From NCBI RefSeq assembly GCF_024346975.1, contig NZ_AP024885.1, positions 2,232,001 through 2,296,000 of the forward strand: 64,000 bases of DNA, in the 5' to 3' direction. The position numbers were made by a program, and so were the translations under genes. Under the pieces are notes generated by a model. It made no database searches and was not told the DNA's origin. It saw only the letters and a program-made list of their open reading frames with translations. Numbering within the stretch: position 1 is the stretch's first letter; each line of letters opens with the position of its first letter. Below, piece after piece: positions 26,540-39,388 of this stretch. This stretch comes from Vibrio neonatus (GTDB lineage Bacteria; Pseudomonadota; Gammaproteobacteria; Enterobacterales; Vibrionaceae).

Positions 26540-29107
26540 ATGTCGGTAAAATCTAAGCCAAAACACACTCCAATGATGCAGCAGTATCATAAGCTTAAAG
26601 CAGAGAATCCTGAGATCTTGCTTTTTTACCGCATGGGTGATTTCTATGAATTATTTTATGATGATGCCAAACGCGCCTCACAACTGTTAGATATCTCTTT
26701 GACCAAACGCGGCGCGTCTGCTGGCGAACCCATTCCGATGGCAGGCGTCCCTTTTCACGCGGTTGAAGGCTATCTCGCAAAACTGGTGCAATTGGGTGAG
26801 TCTGTCGCCATATGCGAGCAAATTGGCGACCCTGCGACTTCCAAAGGGCCAGTTGAGCGAAAGGTAGTGCGCATTATCACCCCCGGCACGGTCACCGATG
26901 AGGCCTTGTTGAGCGAGCGCGTAGATAACCTCATTGCGGCCATTTATCAGCACAACGGTAAATTTGGCTACGCCACTTTAGATATTACCTCTGGACGCTT
27001 CTTATTGAGCGAACCTGAAACAGAAGAAGCTATGCTTGCCGAGTTGCAACGCACTAGCCCAAAAGAGCTGTTATTCCCCGAAGAGTTTGTTCCAGTGCAC
27101 ATCATGGAAGGTCGTCATGGCAATCGCCGTAGACCAGAGTGGGAATTTGAACTGCAAACTGCCAAACAGCAGTTAAACATTCAATTTGGCACCAAAGATC
27201 TTATTGGTTTTGGCGTTGAAAAATCCGAAGTAGCGCTGTGTGCGGCAGGATGTTTAATCCAGTACGTTAAAGATACTCAGCGCACCGCTTTGCCACATAT
27301 ACGCTCTATTACTATCGAAAGACAAGACAACTCGGTTATTTTAGATGCCGCAACTCGCCGTAACTTGGAAATCACCACCAATTTAGCCGGTGGCGTGGAT
27401 AACACTCTGGCAGAGGTTCTTGATCATACGGCAACAGCGATGGGTAGCCGCATGTTTAAGCGTTGGTTACATCAACCAACTCGTGAGTTGACCGTATTAA
27501 ACAACCGCTTAGATTCCATTACTGAGCTAAAAGAACAGGCTTTGTATCCGGATCTAAATCAGATCCTAAAACAAATCGGCGATATTGAACGTATTGTCGC
27601 AAGGCTTGCATTGCGCTCAGCTAGACCAAGAGATCTGGCTCGCCTTCGCTCAGCCTTGCAAACACTTCCTGAATTAGAAGTGACCTTGCAAACCCTGCAA
27701 AACTCACACTTGCAAACTCTCGCCACAGACTCAAAGTCTATTGAAAGCTTGTGCGAACTGTTAGAGCGCGCCATTAAAGAAAATCCGCCAGTGGTCATTC
27801 GGGATGGTGGCGTATTAGCGGAAGGTTACAACGAAGAGTTAGATCAATGGCGCGATCTTGCCAATGGCGCAACCGAATACCTAGAAAAGCTAGAAGCGGA
27901 TGAGCGTGAAAGACACGGCATTGATACTTTAAAAGTTGGCTACAACGCAGTACACGGCTTCTATATTCAAGTGAGTAAAGGGCAAAGCCATTTAGTTCCG
28001 CCGCATTACATTCGTCGCCAAACCTTAAAAAATGCTGAGCGCTATATTATCCCTGAGCTAAAGGAGCACGAAGATAAAGTCCTTAACTCAAAATCCAAAG
28101 CATTGGCCATCGAGAAAGGTTTATGGGAAGAGCTATTTGATCTGATATTGCCACATTTAAGCCAACTGCAATTACTGTCGGCTGCACTATCAGAAATGGA
28201 TGTATTGCAAAACTTAGCAGAGCGAGCCGATACCTTAGAGTATTGCCGCCCAAGTATTCATGACAATATTGGGATTGCTATTACCAATGGCAGACACCCT
28301 GTTGTGGAACAAGTGTTAGAAGACCCATTTATTGCCAACCCAGTCGAGCTGAACCCGCAACGTAAAATGTTGATTATTACTGGTCCTAACATGGGAGGTA
28401 AATCGACCTATATGCGTCAAACCGCGTTAATTGCACTACTGGCACATATTGGCGCTTACGTTCCGGCACAATCGGCAGAAATTGGGCTTCTTGATCGCAT
28501 CTTTACCCGTATTGGTGCTTCTGACGATCTGGCCTCTGGTCGTTCTACCTTTATGGTTGAGATGACAGAAACCGCCAATATTTTACACAATGCCACCAAT
28601 CGCAGTTTAGTTCTGATGGATGAAATTGGGCGCGGCACCAGCACCTATGACGGCTTATCTTTAGCTTGGGCAAGTGCGGAGTGGCTAGCTATTCAAATTA
28701 GCGCGCTGACCTTATTTGCCACCCACTACTTTGAGCTTACTGAATTACCGGCTCAGCTACAGGGACTAGCAAACGTACACCTTGATGCGGTTGAACATGG
28801 CGATGATATTGCCTTTATGCATGCCGTCCAAGAAGGCGCCGCCAGTAAGTCTTATGGTTTGGCTGTTGCAGGACTTGCCGGCGTACCTAAAGCGGTGATC
28901 AAAAATGCACGCCAAAAGTTAAGCATACTGGAACAGCTCAGCACTCAGCCGCAAAGCAATGTCGCATCGACGGTCGAAGTGGCAAATCAACTCAGTTTGA
29001 TCCCAGAACCTAGTGATGTAGAGTTGGCATTAGGCAATATTGATCCTGATGATCTTACGCCACGACAAGCGCTTGAAGAGCTGTATCGTTTGAAAAAAAT
29101 GTTATAG
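26540..29107 (+). CDS. mutS: DNA mismatch repair protein MutS
   Basis: Recognises mismatches and starts MutHLS repair. 855 residues. Mismatch-binding N-terminal domain with the Phe-x-Glu motif in [18 protein letters not shown], connector, lever and clamp regions, then the ABC-type ATPase with Walker [10 protein letters not shown] (about residues 615-623), STFMVEMTE, and Walker [17 protein letters not shown]. The C-terminal tail ends [18 protein letters not shown], typical of the tetramerisation helix. Divergent from pncC, convergent with rpoS. Confidence 0.99.
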   Translation: MSVKSKPKHTPMMQQYHKLKAENPEILLFYRMGDFYELFYDDAKRASQLLDISLTKRGASAGEPIPMAGVPFHAVEGYLAKLVQLGESVAICEQIGDPATSKGPVERKVVRIITPGTVTDEALLSERVDNLIAAIYQHNGKFGYATLDITSGRFLLSEPETEEAMLAELQRTSPKELLFPEEFVPVHIMEGRHGNRRRPEWEFELQTAKQQLNIQFGTKDLIGFGVEKSEVALCAAGCLIQYVKDTQRTALPHIRSITIERQDNSVILDAATRRNLEITTNLAGGVDNTLAEVLDHTATAMGSRMFKRWLHQPTRELTVLNNRLDSITELKEQALYPDLNQILKQIGDIERIVARLALRSARPRDLARLRSALQTLPELEVTLQTLQNSHLQTLATDSKSIESLCELLERAIKENPPVVIRDGGVLAEGYNEELDQWRDLANGATEYLEKLEADERERHGIDTLKVGYNAVHGFYIQVSKGQSHLVPPHYIRRQTLKNAERYIIPELKEHEDKVLNSKSKALAIEKGLWEELFDLILPHLSQLQLLSAALSEMDVLQNLAERADTLEYCRPSIHDNIGIAITNGRHPVVEQVLEDPFIANPVELNPQRKMLIITGPNMGGKSTYMRQTALIALLAHIGAYVPAQSAEIGLLDRIFTRIGASDDLASGRSTFMVEMTETANILHNATNRSLVLMDEIGRGTSTYDGLSLAWASAEWLAIQISALTLFATHYFELTELPAQLQGLANVHLDAVEHGDDIAFMHAVQEGAASKSYGLAVAGLAGVPKAVIKNARQKLSILEQLSTQPQSNVASTVEVANQLSLIPEPSDVELALGNIDPDDLTPRQALEELYRLKKML

Positions 29108-29114
29108 CGCTTTG

Positions 29115-29143
29115 TACCAATCACACTAAGTAAGTGATTGGTA
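29115..29143. repeat. Short palindromic repeat, copy 1 (after mutS)
   Basis: TACCAATCAC-ACTAAGTAA-GTGATTGGTA: 10-bp inverted arms around a 9-nt centre, 7 bp after the mutS stop. The core AATCACACTAAGTAAGTG recurs at the acpS 3' end (45961-46019), so this is a dispersed palindromic element, not a unique terminator. Confidence 0.7.
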
Positions 29144-29176
29144 TTATTCGACAAGCTATCTCTAGACTAGAAACAC

Positions 29177-29216
29177 AAAAGAGCCTGACTTCTTACGAAA
29201 TCAGGCTCTTCTTTTT
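29177..29216. terminator. Bidirectional terminator between mutS and rpoS
   Basis: Stem AAGAGCCTGA / TCAGGCTCTT with a 12-nt loop and flanking A/T runs; it can end both convergent transcripts. Confidence 0.88.
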
Positions 29217-29248
29217 CAATCGTTATGCTATTGCTTATTCGCTATCAA

Positions 29249-30223
29249 TTATTCGCTATCAAAGTTAAATAGCGATTCCATGTTCAGACCTTGCTTCAAT
29301 AGAATCTCTCTTAATCGGCGTAGACCTTCTACTTGGATCTGACGAACTCGCTCACGAGTCAGGCTAATTTCACGCCCTACTTCCTCTAGAGTCGATGGTT
29401 CGTAACCCAATAAGCCAAAACGACGTGCCAGCACTTCTTTTTGTTTCGGGTTCAGTTCATCTAACCAATCAATTAAAGAGTGTTTGATGTCATCATCTTG
29501 GGTAGAGACTTCAGGATCTGAGTTGTTGATATCTGGAATGATATCGAGCAATGCTTTATCGCCATCACCGCCAATTGGCGTATCTACTGAACTCACACGT
29601 TCGTTCAAACGCAGCATTTTGCTGACATCGTCTACCGGCTTATCCAGTTTCTGGGCGATTTCTTCTGCAGTCGGTTCGTGGTCTAGCTTTTGCGAAAGCT
29701 CACGAGCGGTACGCAGATAAATATTAAGCTCTTTAACTACGTGAATAGGCAGACGAATAGTACGAGTTTGGTTCATCAAAGCGCGTTCGATAGTTTGACG
29801 AATCCACCATGTAGCGTAAGTAGAGAAACGGAAGCCACGCTCAGGATCAAACTTCTCTACCGCACGAATCAGACCAAGGTTACCCTCTTCGATAAGATCA
29901 AGTAGAGCCAATCCACGGTTACTGTAACGACGGGAAATTTTCACAACCAAACGCAGGTTACTTTCAATCATACGTTTACGAGCGGCTTCATCACCGCGCA
30001 AAGAGCGTCGTGCATAGAGCACTTCTTCTTCGGCTGTGAGAAGAGGCGAGAAACCAATCTCACCAAGATACAGTTGGGTTGCATCTAAATTCTTTGCTGA
30101 AACGTCAAACTCTTCCTTGGCAAGGGTTTGTTCAACCGCTTCGACGATGCCAGCTCCTAGCTCGTCATTGGCTTTATCTTCAACTAAGTCATCCACTTTT
30201 GCTGCTGTGTTATCCATACTCAT
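29249..30223 (-). CDS. rpoS: RNA polymerase sigma factor RpoS (sigma-38)
   Basis: Stationary-phase and general stress sigma factor. 324 residues: region 1.2 ([21 protein letters not shown]), region 2 ([40 protein letters not shown] with [13 protein letters not shown]), region 3 and region 4 ([33 protein letters not shown]). ATG at 30223 follows GGAGG by four bases; a second ATG two codons later has better spacing, so either may serve. Downstream of nlpD, whose coding region carries the main rpoS promoter in enteric bacteria. Confidence 0.98.
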   Translation of the reverse strand: MSMDNTAAKVDDLVEDKANDELGAGIVEAVEQTLAKEEFDVSAKNLDATQLYLGEIGFSPLLTAEEEVLYARRSLRGDEAARKRMIESNLRLVVKISRRYSNRGLALLDLIEEGNLGLIRAVEKFDPERGFRFSTYATWWIRQTIERALMNQTRTIRLPIHVVKELNIYLRTARELSQKLDHEPTAEEIAQKLDKPVDDVSKMLRLNERVSSVDTPIGGDGDKALLDIIPDINNSDPEVSTQDDDIKHSLIDWLDELNPKQKEVLARRFGLLGYEPSTLEEVGREISLTRERVRQIQVEGLRRLREILLKQGLNMESLFNFDSE

Positions 30224-30269
30224 AATGCCTCCAATGGCTCAACAAACGTGCATTTTCAAATGCTATCTG

Positions 30270-31097
30270 TCAGGGTAAATATCTCTCCGGGTTAACGGAT
30301 TTTCCTTGATACCTAATCTCAAAGTGCAACTTAACGCCATTGGTACCTGAACTGCCCATAGTGGCAATTTTTTGCCCTGCGGTAACTTGCTGTCCCTCAT
30401 GGACTAGCAACTTATCGTTGTGAGCATAGGCACTAAGATAGTTGTCATTGTGTTTCACGATAATCAGGTTTCCATAACCACGTAACGCATTACCAGAATA
30501 CACAACACTACCTTTGGCAGTTGATATAACAGCTTGTCCACGCTGCCCCGCAATATCAATCCCTTTGTTTCCTGTTTCGCCAGCAGAGAACTTGTTAATT
30601 ACTCGTCCTTTTGTTGGCCATTTCCAAGACGCAATTTTTTGGTTTGCTGATGCAGCCGATGTTACAGCACTGTTAACACCTTGTTTAGAGCTAACATACT
30701 CTTTTGTTGAGTGCTTATCAACCTTTGCAGGCGCACTTTTTTGCTTTGCACTGGAAGTCTTATGAGTGTGGCTGCTAGGAGTGCTCGCCACGGCAATGGA
30801 TTTACTTGAAGTATAAGCTGGAGTTTCTGGATACCACAGGCGGATCCTCTGCCCGATTCGCAGAGTATAGGGGGCTTCTAGATTATTAAACCGAATCAGA
30901 CCGTTAACATTCCTATCCGTTACGTAGGCAATGTAATACAGCGTATCGCCTTTTTTTACCGTGTAATAACTACCACGATAACTACCTCGATCAGCTTGTT
31001 TATAACCACGATGATTATTTGTTTGCCCGCTAGGCGCACAGCCCACCAGCGAAATAATCATTAAAGCAGCAATGACTGAGCGTAATAACCTTTCCAT
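30270..31097 (-). CDS. nlpD: Murein hydrolase activator NlpD (LysM + degenerate M23 lipoprotein)
   Basis: Outer-membrane lipoprotein that activates the amidase AmiC during cell separation. 275 residues: signal with lipobox (SLVGCAPSGQ), a LysM domain (YTVKKGDTLYYIAYVTDRN ... LRIGQRIRLW, about 46-92), a Ser/Lys-rich linker, and a C-terminal LytM/M23 domain. The first zinc histidine is replaced (GNKGIDIAG), while LHFEIRYQGKSVNP is kept, so the enzyme core is degenerate, as in E. coli NlpD. Upstream of rpoS and downstream of pcm. Confidence 0.96.
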   Translation of the reverse strand: MERLLRSVIAALMIISLVGCAPSGQTNNHRGYKQADRGSYRGSYYTVKKGDTLYYIAYVTDRNVNGLIRFNNLEAPYTLRIGQRIRLWYPETPAYTSSKSIAVASTPSSHTHKTSSAKQKSAPAKVDKHSTKEYVSSKQGVNSAVTSAASANQKIASWKWPTKGRVINKFSAGETGNKGIDIAGQRGQAVISTAKGSVVYSGNALRGYGNLIIVKHNDNYLSAYAHNDKLLVHEGQQVTAGQKIATMGSSGTNGVKLHFEIRYQGKSVNPERYLP

Positions 31098-31101
31098 AAA
31101 C

Positions 31102-31728
31102 CTAAGCCAGTTCTCCCTGAACTAAAGGTACAAACCTAACGTTTTCAATAATTTCAGAGCGAATACCCGACTCTTGTTTGACAATTTTAAGCAGTTTCTG
31201 ATCCGTTTCGCCAATGGGTATGATCAAGCGCCCCCCTATGGCTAACTGATCCACTAATGCTTGTGGCAGTTCAGCGGCGGCGGCAGTCACGATAATAGCG
31301 TCAAAGGGAGCATGGGCACTCCAACCTTTCCAACCATCACCATATTTTGATGACACGTTATAGATATCAAGCTTAGCTAATCTGCGCTTGGCATCCCACT
31401 GTAAAGTCTTAATTCTTTCAATGGTATGCACTCGCTCAACTAACTGTGCCAGTACGGCCGTTTGATAACCAGAACCGGTTCCCACTTCTAAGACCTTAGA
31501 GTGGTACTCAAGTTCAAGTAACTCTGTCATTTTTGCGACAATATACGGCTGAGAGATGGTCTGCCCATTACCAATTGGTAAAGCATTATTATCATAAGCC
31601 TGATGACGCATTGCCTCAGACAAAAAAGACTCTCGCGGTAAATTCGCGATAGCCTTTAAAATTGTCACGTCCTGAATACCTAACTGTTGTAGCTGTTCAG
31701 ATAAGCGCTGTGCTTGATAATGTCCCAT
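31102..31728 (-). CDS. pcm: Protein-L-isoaspartate O-methyltransferase
   Basis: Repairs isoaspartyl residues in aged proteins using S-adenosylmethionine. 208 residues. Motifs: [18 protein letters not shown], the SAM-binding [18 protein letters not shown], and [31 protein letters not shown]. Four bases separate it from nlpD and one from surE, indicating a tight surE-pcm-nlpD unit. Confidence 0.98.
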   Translation of the reverse strand: MGHYQAQRLSEQLQQLGIQDVTILKAIANLPRESFLSEAMRHQAYDNNALPIGNGQTISQPYIVAKMTELLELEYHSKVLEVGTGSGYQTAVLAQLVERVHTIERIKTLQWDAKRRLAKLDIYNVSSKYGDGWKGWSAHAPFDAIIVTAAAAELPQALVDQLAIGGRLIIPIGETDQKLLKIVKQESGIRSEIIENVRFVPLVQGELA

Positions 31729-31729
31729 T

Positions 31730-32470
31730 CTATTCTTTTAGCCATTTGTCCATGCTAAGTAGCGATTCATGCGCTGTCAGATCAACTTGCAAAGGGGTTA
31801 TAGAAACGTGTTTATGCTCAATAGCATAAAAGTCGGTTCCCATACCGGCATCTTGCTCTTTTCCCGGAGGCCCTAACCAATACACTTGCTTGCCTCTAGG
31901 ATCGAGCTGTTTGATCATAGTTTCAGCATGATGTCTTGCGCCCAGTCGAGTCACTTCAGTCTCAGTAATAGCGTCCCATGCCACATCAGGTACATTCACA
32001 TTCAGTAAACGATTGGTCGGGATCGGCTTGCTAAGATGTTGCTCCACTAACTGACGTGCAATCTTAGCTGCAGTTTTAAAATGTGTGTTACCCACCAGCG
32101 ATATTGCAATTGATTGGACACCTAAAAAGTGTCCTTCCATAGCGGCTGCCACAGTACCTGAATACAATACATCATCCCCCAGATTCGCACCGTGGTTGAT
32201 GCCACTTAATACAAGATCTGGGTAATCATCTTTCATTAATTCATTTAACGCAAAATGCACACAATCTGTCGGCGTGCCCTGCACCGAAAAAACATTCGGC
32301 TCTATCTCATCCACTCGTAGCGGATTTTCTAGCGTCAATGAGTTGGATGCACCGCTACGGTTTCTATCGGGTGCAACAATGACGATATCGGCAATCTGCT
32401 TTAGCTCTTCGGCAAGCACTCGAAGGCCTTGGGCATGCACGCCATCATCATTACTTAATAAAATTTTCAT
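31730..32470 (-). CDS. surE: 5'/3'-nucleotidase SurE
   Basis: Metal-dependent nucleoside monophosphate phosphatase linked to stationary-phase survival. 246 residues. Opens [17 protein letters not shown] with the metal-binding Asp pair, then [15 protein letters not shown], and the conserved [28 protein letters not shown]. In operon between truD and pcm with near-zero spacing. Confidence 0.98.
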   Translation of the reverse strand: MKILLSNDDGVHAQGLRVLAEELKQIADIVIVAPDRNRSGASNSLTLENPLRVDEIEPNVFSVQGTPTDCVHFALNELMKDDYPDLVLSGINHGANLGDDVLYSGTVAAAMEGHFLGVQSIAISLVGNTHFKTAAKIARQLVEQHLSKPIPTNRLLNVNVPDVAWDAITETEVTRLGARHHAETMIKQLDPRGKQVYWLGPPGKEQDAGMGTDFYAIEHKHVSITPLQVDLTAHESLLSMDKWLKE

Positions 32471-32478
32471 GCAATCCC

Positions 32479-33510
32479 TTAGTCAAACGAACGTTCAAAC
32501 GGGATCTCTTCAACGACCTCTCGCATAATAGAAGTAGCAAAGCAGCCAGAGTCTAACCAGAACTTAATCACAACTTGATCGTCTTCACTAGACCAAGTTA
32601 ATTGCTCTGGGATCAGCTTGATGATTCGGCGATCATGACGCATGCGGTTGCCTCGAATCAAAGCCATCAAATCAGGTTCGGCATCTACTGCAACTTGTTC
32701 TATCTCTAGCGCTTTGTTTGCCGTTGGCAAGGCATTATCACCTGCTAAAGCGGCCGTTATTGCGCCAAGGCTTGGTGCATTGGCAAGTGTCGCTTCATCC
32801 AGCAACACAGTGCCTGTAGAAGAGAGCAATACATCACCGAGAACTGCGCTATCAAAGCACTGCTGTTCTATACGTGCCGATACGATTTGGTTAAAAATCC
32901 ATGAACGAGCTGTAGAAAGGTACAAACTGCGTTTGTTTTGATTGCGAGTACGCACGTTATCACGGCCCCAGCGACGAGCTTCATCGAGGTTATTGCCGTT
33001 ATTGCCAAAACGTTGTGCGCCAAAATAATTAGGCACACCTTGCTCAGAAATGGCTTGTAGACGTGCTTCTACCGCGTCTACATCGGTCACTTCACTCAGG
33101 GTAAGTTCAAATGAGTTGCCTTTTAGATCGCCTGGACGCAGTTTTTTATTGTGTCTGGTGGTCTGTAAAATTTCGATGCTTGGGTGCATTTGGGTAAACA
33201 AAGCAAAGTTAAGATCATCGCTTTTAGGCAGATGCACACTTAGCCACTGCTCAGTAACAGCGTGACGATCTTTCAATCCAGCCCAGCTTACATCTTTTGA
33301 TTTTACGCCACAGAATTTGGCCAGTTCGTTCGCCACAAAGCTGGTGTTCTCACCGGTTTTGCGTACTCGTAGCATTAAGTGCTCACCACTGCCTGCTAAC
33401 TCAAAACCGAGATCTTCTTTAACCACAAAGTGCTCAGCTTTTGCTTTTAATTTTGCTTTTGCTTGTGGCTTGCCGTGTAGGTAAGCCAAGTTTGATAATA
33501 TGTCACTCAT
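32479..33510 (-). CDS. truD: tRNA pseudouridine(13) synthase
   Basis: Makes pseudouridine 13 in tRNA-Glu. 343 residues. The catalytic aspartate lies in [17 protein letters not shown]; the TruD-specific insertion has [22 protein letters not shown]. Upstream of surE and downstream of ispF in the same operon. Confidence 0.98.
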   Translation of the reverse strand: MSDILSNLAYLHGKPQAKAKLKAKAEHFVVKEDLGFELAGSGEHLMLRVRKTGENTSFVANELAKFCGVKSKDVSWAGLKDRHAVTEQWLSVHLPKSDDLNFALFTQMHPSIEILQTTRHNKKLRPGDLKGNSFELTLSEVTDVDAVEARLQAISEQGVPNYFGAQRFGNNGNNLDEARRWGRDNVRTRNQNKRSLYLSTARSWIFNQIVSARIEQQCFDSAVLGDVLLSSTGTVLLDEATLANAPSLGAITAALAGDNALPTANKALEIEQVAVDAEPDLMALIRGNRMRHDRRIIKLIPEQLTWSSEDDQVVIKFWLDSGCFATSIMREVVEEIPFERSFD

Positions 33511-33526
33511 AAGATGGAGTGCGCCT

Positions 33527-34009
33527 CTAATTATTAGGGTGTTGGATCAGAACAACAGCTTCTACTGCAATTCCTTCTTTGCGACCGGTAAAGCCCAGAC
33601 GCTCTGTTGTGGTGGCTTTCACATTCACATTGCCGATTTCTGTTTGTAGATCTTCGGCAATGGCATTGCGCATAGCTTGAATATGAGGCGCCATTTTAGG
33701 CGCTTGCGCCATAATGGTTACGTCTAGGTTGCCCAGCACATAGCCTTGCTCTTTCACTAGGCGATACACTTCTTTTAACAGTTCACGGCTGTTCGCGCCC
33801 TTCCATTTATCATCAGTATCAGGGAAGTGGTAGCCAATATCGCCTGCGGCAATAGCCCCTAGTAGTGCATCACTGACCGCATGTAAAACGACATCACCAT
33901 CAGAGTGAGCCAGAAGCCCTTGCTCATACGGAACTGAGATCCCACCAATAATGATTGGGCCTTCACCGCCAAATTTATGTACATCAAAACCATGTCCAAT
34001 TCGGATCAT
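33527..34009 (-). CDS. ispF: 2-C-methyl-D-erythritol 2,4-cyclodiphosphate synthase
   Basis: Fifth step of the MEP isoprenoid pathway. 160 residues; metal ligands in [10 protein letters not shown] and [20 protein letters not shown], with [16 protein letters not shown] and the C-terminal [19 protein letters not shown]. Three bases downstream of ispD, the preceding pathway enzyme but one. Confidence 0.99.
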   Translation of the reverse strand: MIRIGHGFDVHKFGGEGPIIIGGISVPYEQGLLAHSDGDVVLHAVSDALLGAIAAGDIGYHFPDTDDKWKGANSRELLKEVYRLVKEQGYVLGNLDVTIMAQAPKMAPHIQAMRNAIAEDLQTEIGNVNVKATTTERLGFTGRKEGIAVEAVVLIQHPNN

Positions 34010-34011
34010 AA

Positions 34012-34710
34012 TTACTCCTGGGTTGTCGCCACTGTTAAATAAAATTCAGCCAATGCTAAATCTTCAGGTTGAGTCACTTTAAGGTTGTCCGAACGTCCCT
34101 CTACCAACAACGGAGAGCGTCCTATCAGCTCCATACAAGACGCTTCATCCGTGACCGGATGGTGATTGTGCAAAGCCGATTGTAATGCGCTTTGTAGCTC
34201 TGGCGTACGGAACATTTGCGGTGTTAACGCATGCCACAGATGCGCACGCTCAACCGTAGAATCAATTTCATTGCTGCTCGATGAGCGCTTCATGGTATCG
34301 CGCACTCGGGCAGCTAAAATAGCGCCAACGCTATGCTGCGTGCCTTGTTCGATTAATGAGGTGATATTGTCCAAGCACACGTTCGGTCTGGCCGCATCAT
34401 GCACCAATACCCAATCTTGATAACCTTGCTCAGTAAGATAATTGAGCGCACTTAATACCGAGTCACTGCGCTCTTTACCACCGGCAACGCGAGTGACTAA
34501 AGGATGACGTGCTAGAGAGGTGTCAGAAAAGTATCCATCGTTTTCACTAATCGCCACTACCACCTCGGAGATTTGAGGATGTGATAATAACTTTTCTACC
34601 GTGTGTTCTAGGATAGCTTTCCCATGCAGCATGAGATACTGTTTTGGCTTATTCGCCTGCATCCGACTACCGACTCCGGCAGCGGGGACAATAGCTATAT
34701 ATTTATTCAA
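34012..34710 (-). CDS. ispD: 2-C-methyl-D-erythritol 4-phosphate cytidylyltransferase
   Basis: Third step of the MEP pathway: transfers CMP to MEP. 232 residues. Nucleotide-binding [20 protein letters not shown], then [25 protein letters not shown] and the late [10 protein letters not shown] and [16 protein letters not shown]. Downstream of ftsB, 20 bp. Confidence 0.98.
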   Translation of the reverse strand: MNKYIAIVPAAGVGSRMQANKPKQYLMLHGKAILEHTVEKLLSHPQISEVVVAISENDGYFSDTSLARHPLVTRVAGGKERSDSVLSALNYLTEQGYQDWVLVHDAARPNVCLDNITSLIEQGTQHSVGAILAARVRDTMKRSSSSNEIDSTVERAHLWHALTPQMFRTPELQSALQSALHNHHPVTDEASCMELIGRSPLLVEGRSDNLKVTQPEDLALAEFYLTVATTQE

Positions 34711-34730
34711 GTTGAAAACCGCTTGTGGAG

Positions 34731-35006
34731 TTAATCGGTATCGATGATTCGATAAAAGGTTTCACCTTTTTTAACCATGCCAAGTTCATGACGCGCTCGT
34801 TCTTCAATAGCATCAAGCCCTTGTTTAAGGTCGTCAATTTCAACAAACATTTCATCATTACGCTTACGTAATTCTGCGTTCACAGAGCTTTGTATCGCTA
34901 CTTCATCTTTTACTTGGCGATAATCATTCACACCATTTTTGCCAGTCCACAGCGTAACCTGCATCAGCAATAATAAGCAAAATAACAATATAGAAAATAA
35001 ACGCAC
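34731..35006 (-). CDS. ftsB: Cell division protein FtsB
   Basis: Bitopic inner-membrane protein of the FtsQBL divisome subcomplex. 91 residues: one N-terminal transmembrane helix (residues 3-19, [17 protein letters not shown]), a periplasmic coiled coil (about 30-68), and the conserved [19 protein letters not shown]. First gene of the ftsB-ispD-ispF-truD-surE-pcm-nlpD run. Confidence 0.97.
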   Translation of the reverse strand: MRLFSILLFCLLLLMQVTLWTGKNGVNDYRQVKDEVAIQSSVNAELRKRNDEMFVEIDDLKQGLDAIEERARHELGMVKKGETFYRIIDTD

Positions 35007-35320
35007 GACAAAATCCTTACTTAATCGCCAAGGGTTGAAACCAATTATGCTTATCCAGATACGTTATTATTCGCCTTAAACGGGCAAACATACTCAACAG
35101 CGTATTTGGATTGGCATTATCCTCAGCCAATTAATATTTATAACATATTCAGCTAATAGACGACACGCATCTGGGTTAATGACGAGAAAAATACGCCAAT
35201 GATGCGAAAAATACAAAAAAAAACACCCCGCTAACGCGAGGTGTTTAAAAGTATATGCAAATAATTCAACATTGTTATTGCAATAATCTGATGACTCAGT
35301 TACCGCAATAAGTCAGTAAA
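35007..35320. other. ftsB-eno intergenic region
   Basis: About 314 bp. It contains the eno terminator (35215-35247). The rest should hold the ftsB operon promoter, but I could not choose one; no small ORF or RNA is evident. Confidence 0.5.
35215..35247 (-). terminator. Terminator of eno
   Basis: On the - strand AAACACCTCGC-GTTA-GCGGGGTGTTTTTTT: GC-rich stem followed by a T-run, about 75 bp beyond the eno stop. Confidence 0.88.
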
Positions 35321-36649
<1,329 letters not shown>

Positions 36650-36702
36650 TCAATTTTTAAGGGGTGCTATAAAAATCCGCTCAACACCCCTTGCATCCTT
36701 TC

Positions 36703-38427
<1,725 letters not shown>

Positions 38428-38494
38428 CGTGAAACTTATCACAAGCCTTTTTTTAATTTTTTGCTTCAAATCAAATCAGCCTGTTTCGGCGATT

Positions 38495-39316
38495 TTACTT
38501 CCGTTCATCTAGCTTCACTAAGTCCCACAGCGAATCTAAATATTCTAGATCACACTCGTCCAATAATTTACCTTGTTCGCGCACTTTTTGCTCTACGGCT
38601 TTAAAGCGACGTTCAAACTTATTATTGGCTTTAGCCAGCGCAACTTCTGGGTTGCAATTCAAGTGTCTAACAAGGTTGACGGTAGCAAATAACAGATCGC
38701 CTAGCTCATCTTCCACTTTGTTTTGTTCAACCGTGACTTGCAGTGCTTCATCTAAAACTTCTTGTACTTCTTCATGCACTTTATCCACCACCGGCCCAAT
38801 ACTATCCCAATCAAAACCGTGTTTAGCACATCGTTTTTGGATTTTATTGGCGCGACTTAATGCCGGCAAAGACTTTGGTACAGAGTCTAGAATACTTTTT
38901 TCAACATTGCCTAGCTGGGCTTTTTCTTTCGCTTTTTCCGCTTCCCAGTTGTCATTAATTTCTTGTTCGTTAGCAAATTTGGCACCAGAAAAGACATGCG
39001 GATGACGGCGCACTAGTTTTTCATTGAGTACATCAACCACATCGCCAAAATCAAATAGCTGTTGCTCTTTAGCCATTTGCGAATAGAAGATCACTTGAAA
39101 CAGTAGATCGCCTAACTCTTCTTTTAGATTATTCCAGTCTTTGTTGTGAATAGCATCCACGACTTCGTAAGTTTCTTCGATGGTGTGCGGCACTATGCTA
39201 TCGAAATCTTGCTTAATATCCCACGGACAGCCCTGCTTTGGGTCTCGTAGCGTAGCCATGATTGTAAGCAGTTGTTGAATGGAGTTTGCCGAAGTGTTTG
39301 CGGTTTCAGATGACAT
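38495..39316 (-). CDS. mazG: Nucleoside triphosphate pyrophosphohydrolase MazG
   Basis: Hydrolyses NTPs to NMP and PPi; linked in E. coli to ppGpp levels and MazEF. 273 residues with two MazG repeats: EExx12-28ExxD-type motifs in NNLKEELGDLLFQVIFYSQ and KVEDELGDLLFATVNLVRHL. N-terminus has LRDPKQGCPWDIKQDFDSI, typical. Downstream of relA, as in E. coli. Confidence 0.97.
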   Translation of the reverse strand: MSSETANTSANSIQQLLTIMATLRDPKQGCPWDIKQDFDSIVPHTIEETYEVVDAIHNKDWNNLKEELGDLLFQVIFYSQMAKEQQLFDFGDVVDVLNEKLVRRHPHVFSGAKFANEQEINDNWEAEKAKEKAQLGNVEKSILDSVPKSLPALSRANKIQKRCAKHGFDWDSIGPVVDKVHEEVQEVLDEALQVTVEQNKVEDELGDLLFATVNLVRHLNCNPEVALAKANNKFERRFKAVEQKVREQGKLLDECDLEYLDSLWDLVKLDERK

Positions 39317-39333
39317 GGGAGTTCCAATTTATT

Positions 39334-39362
39334 GATAAAAAAGCCCCTAATAAGGGGCTTAG
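39334..39362 (-). terminator. Terminator between relA and mazG
   Basis: On the - strand AAGCCCCTTATTAGGGGCTTTTTT: a 9-bp stem AAGCCCCTT/AAGGGGCTT region with a T-run. It would separate or attenuate mazG from relA. Confidence 0.85.
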
Positions 39363-39388
39363 TAAATTTACGATTTGATACAAATAAG

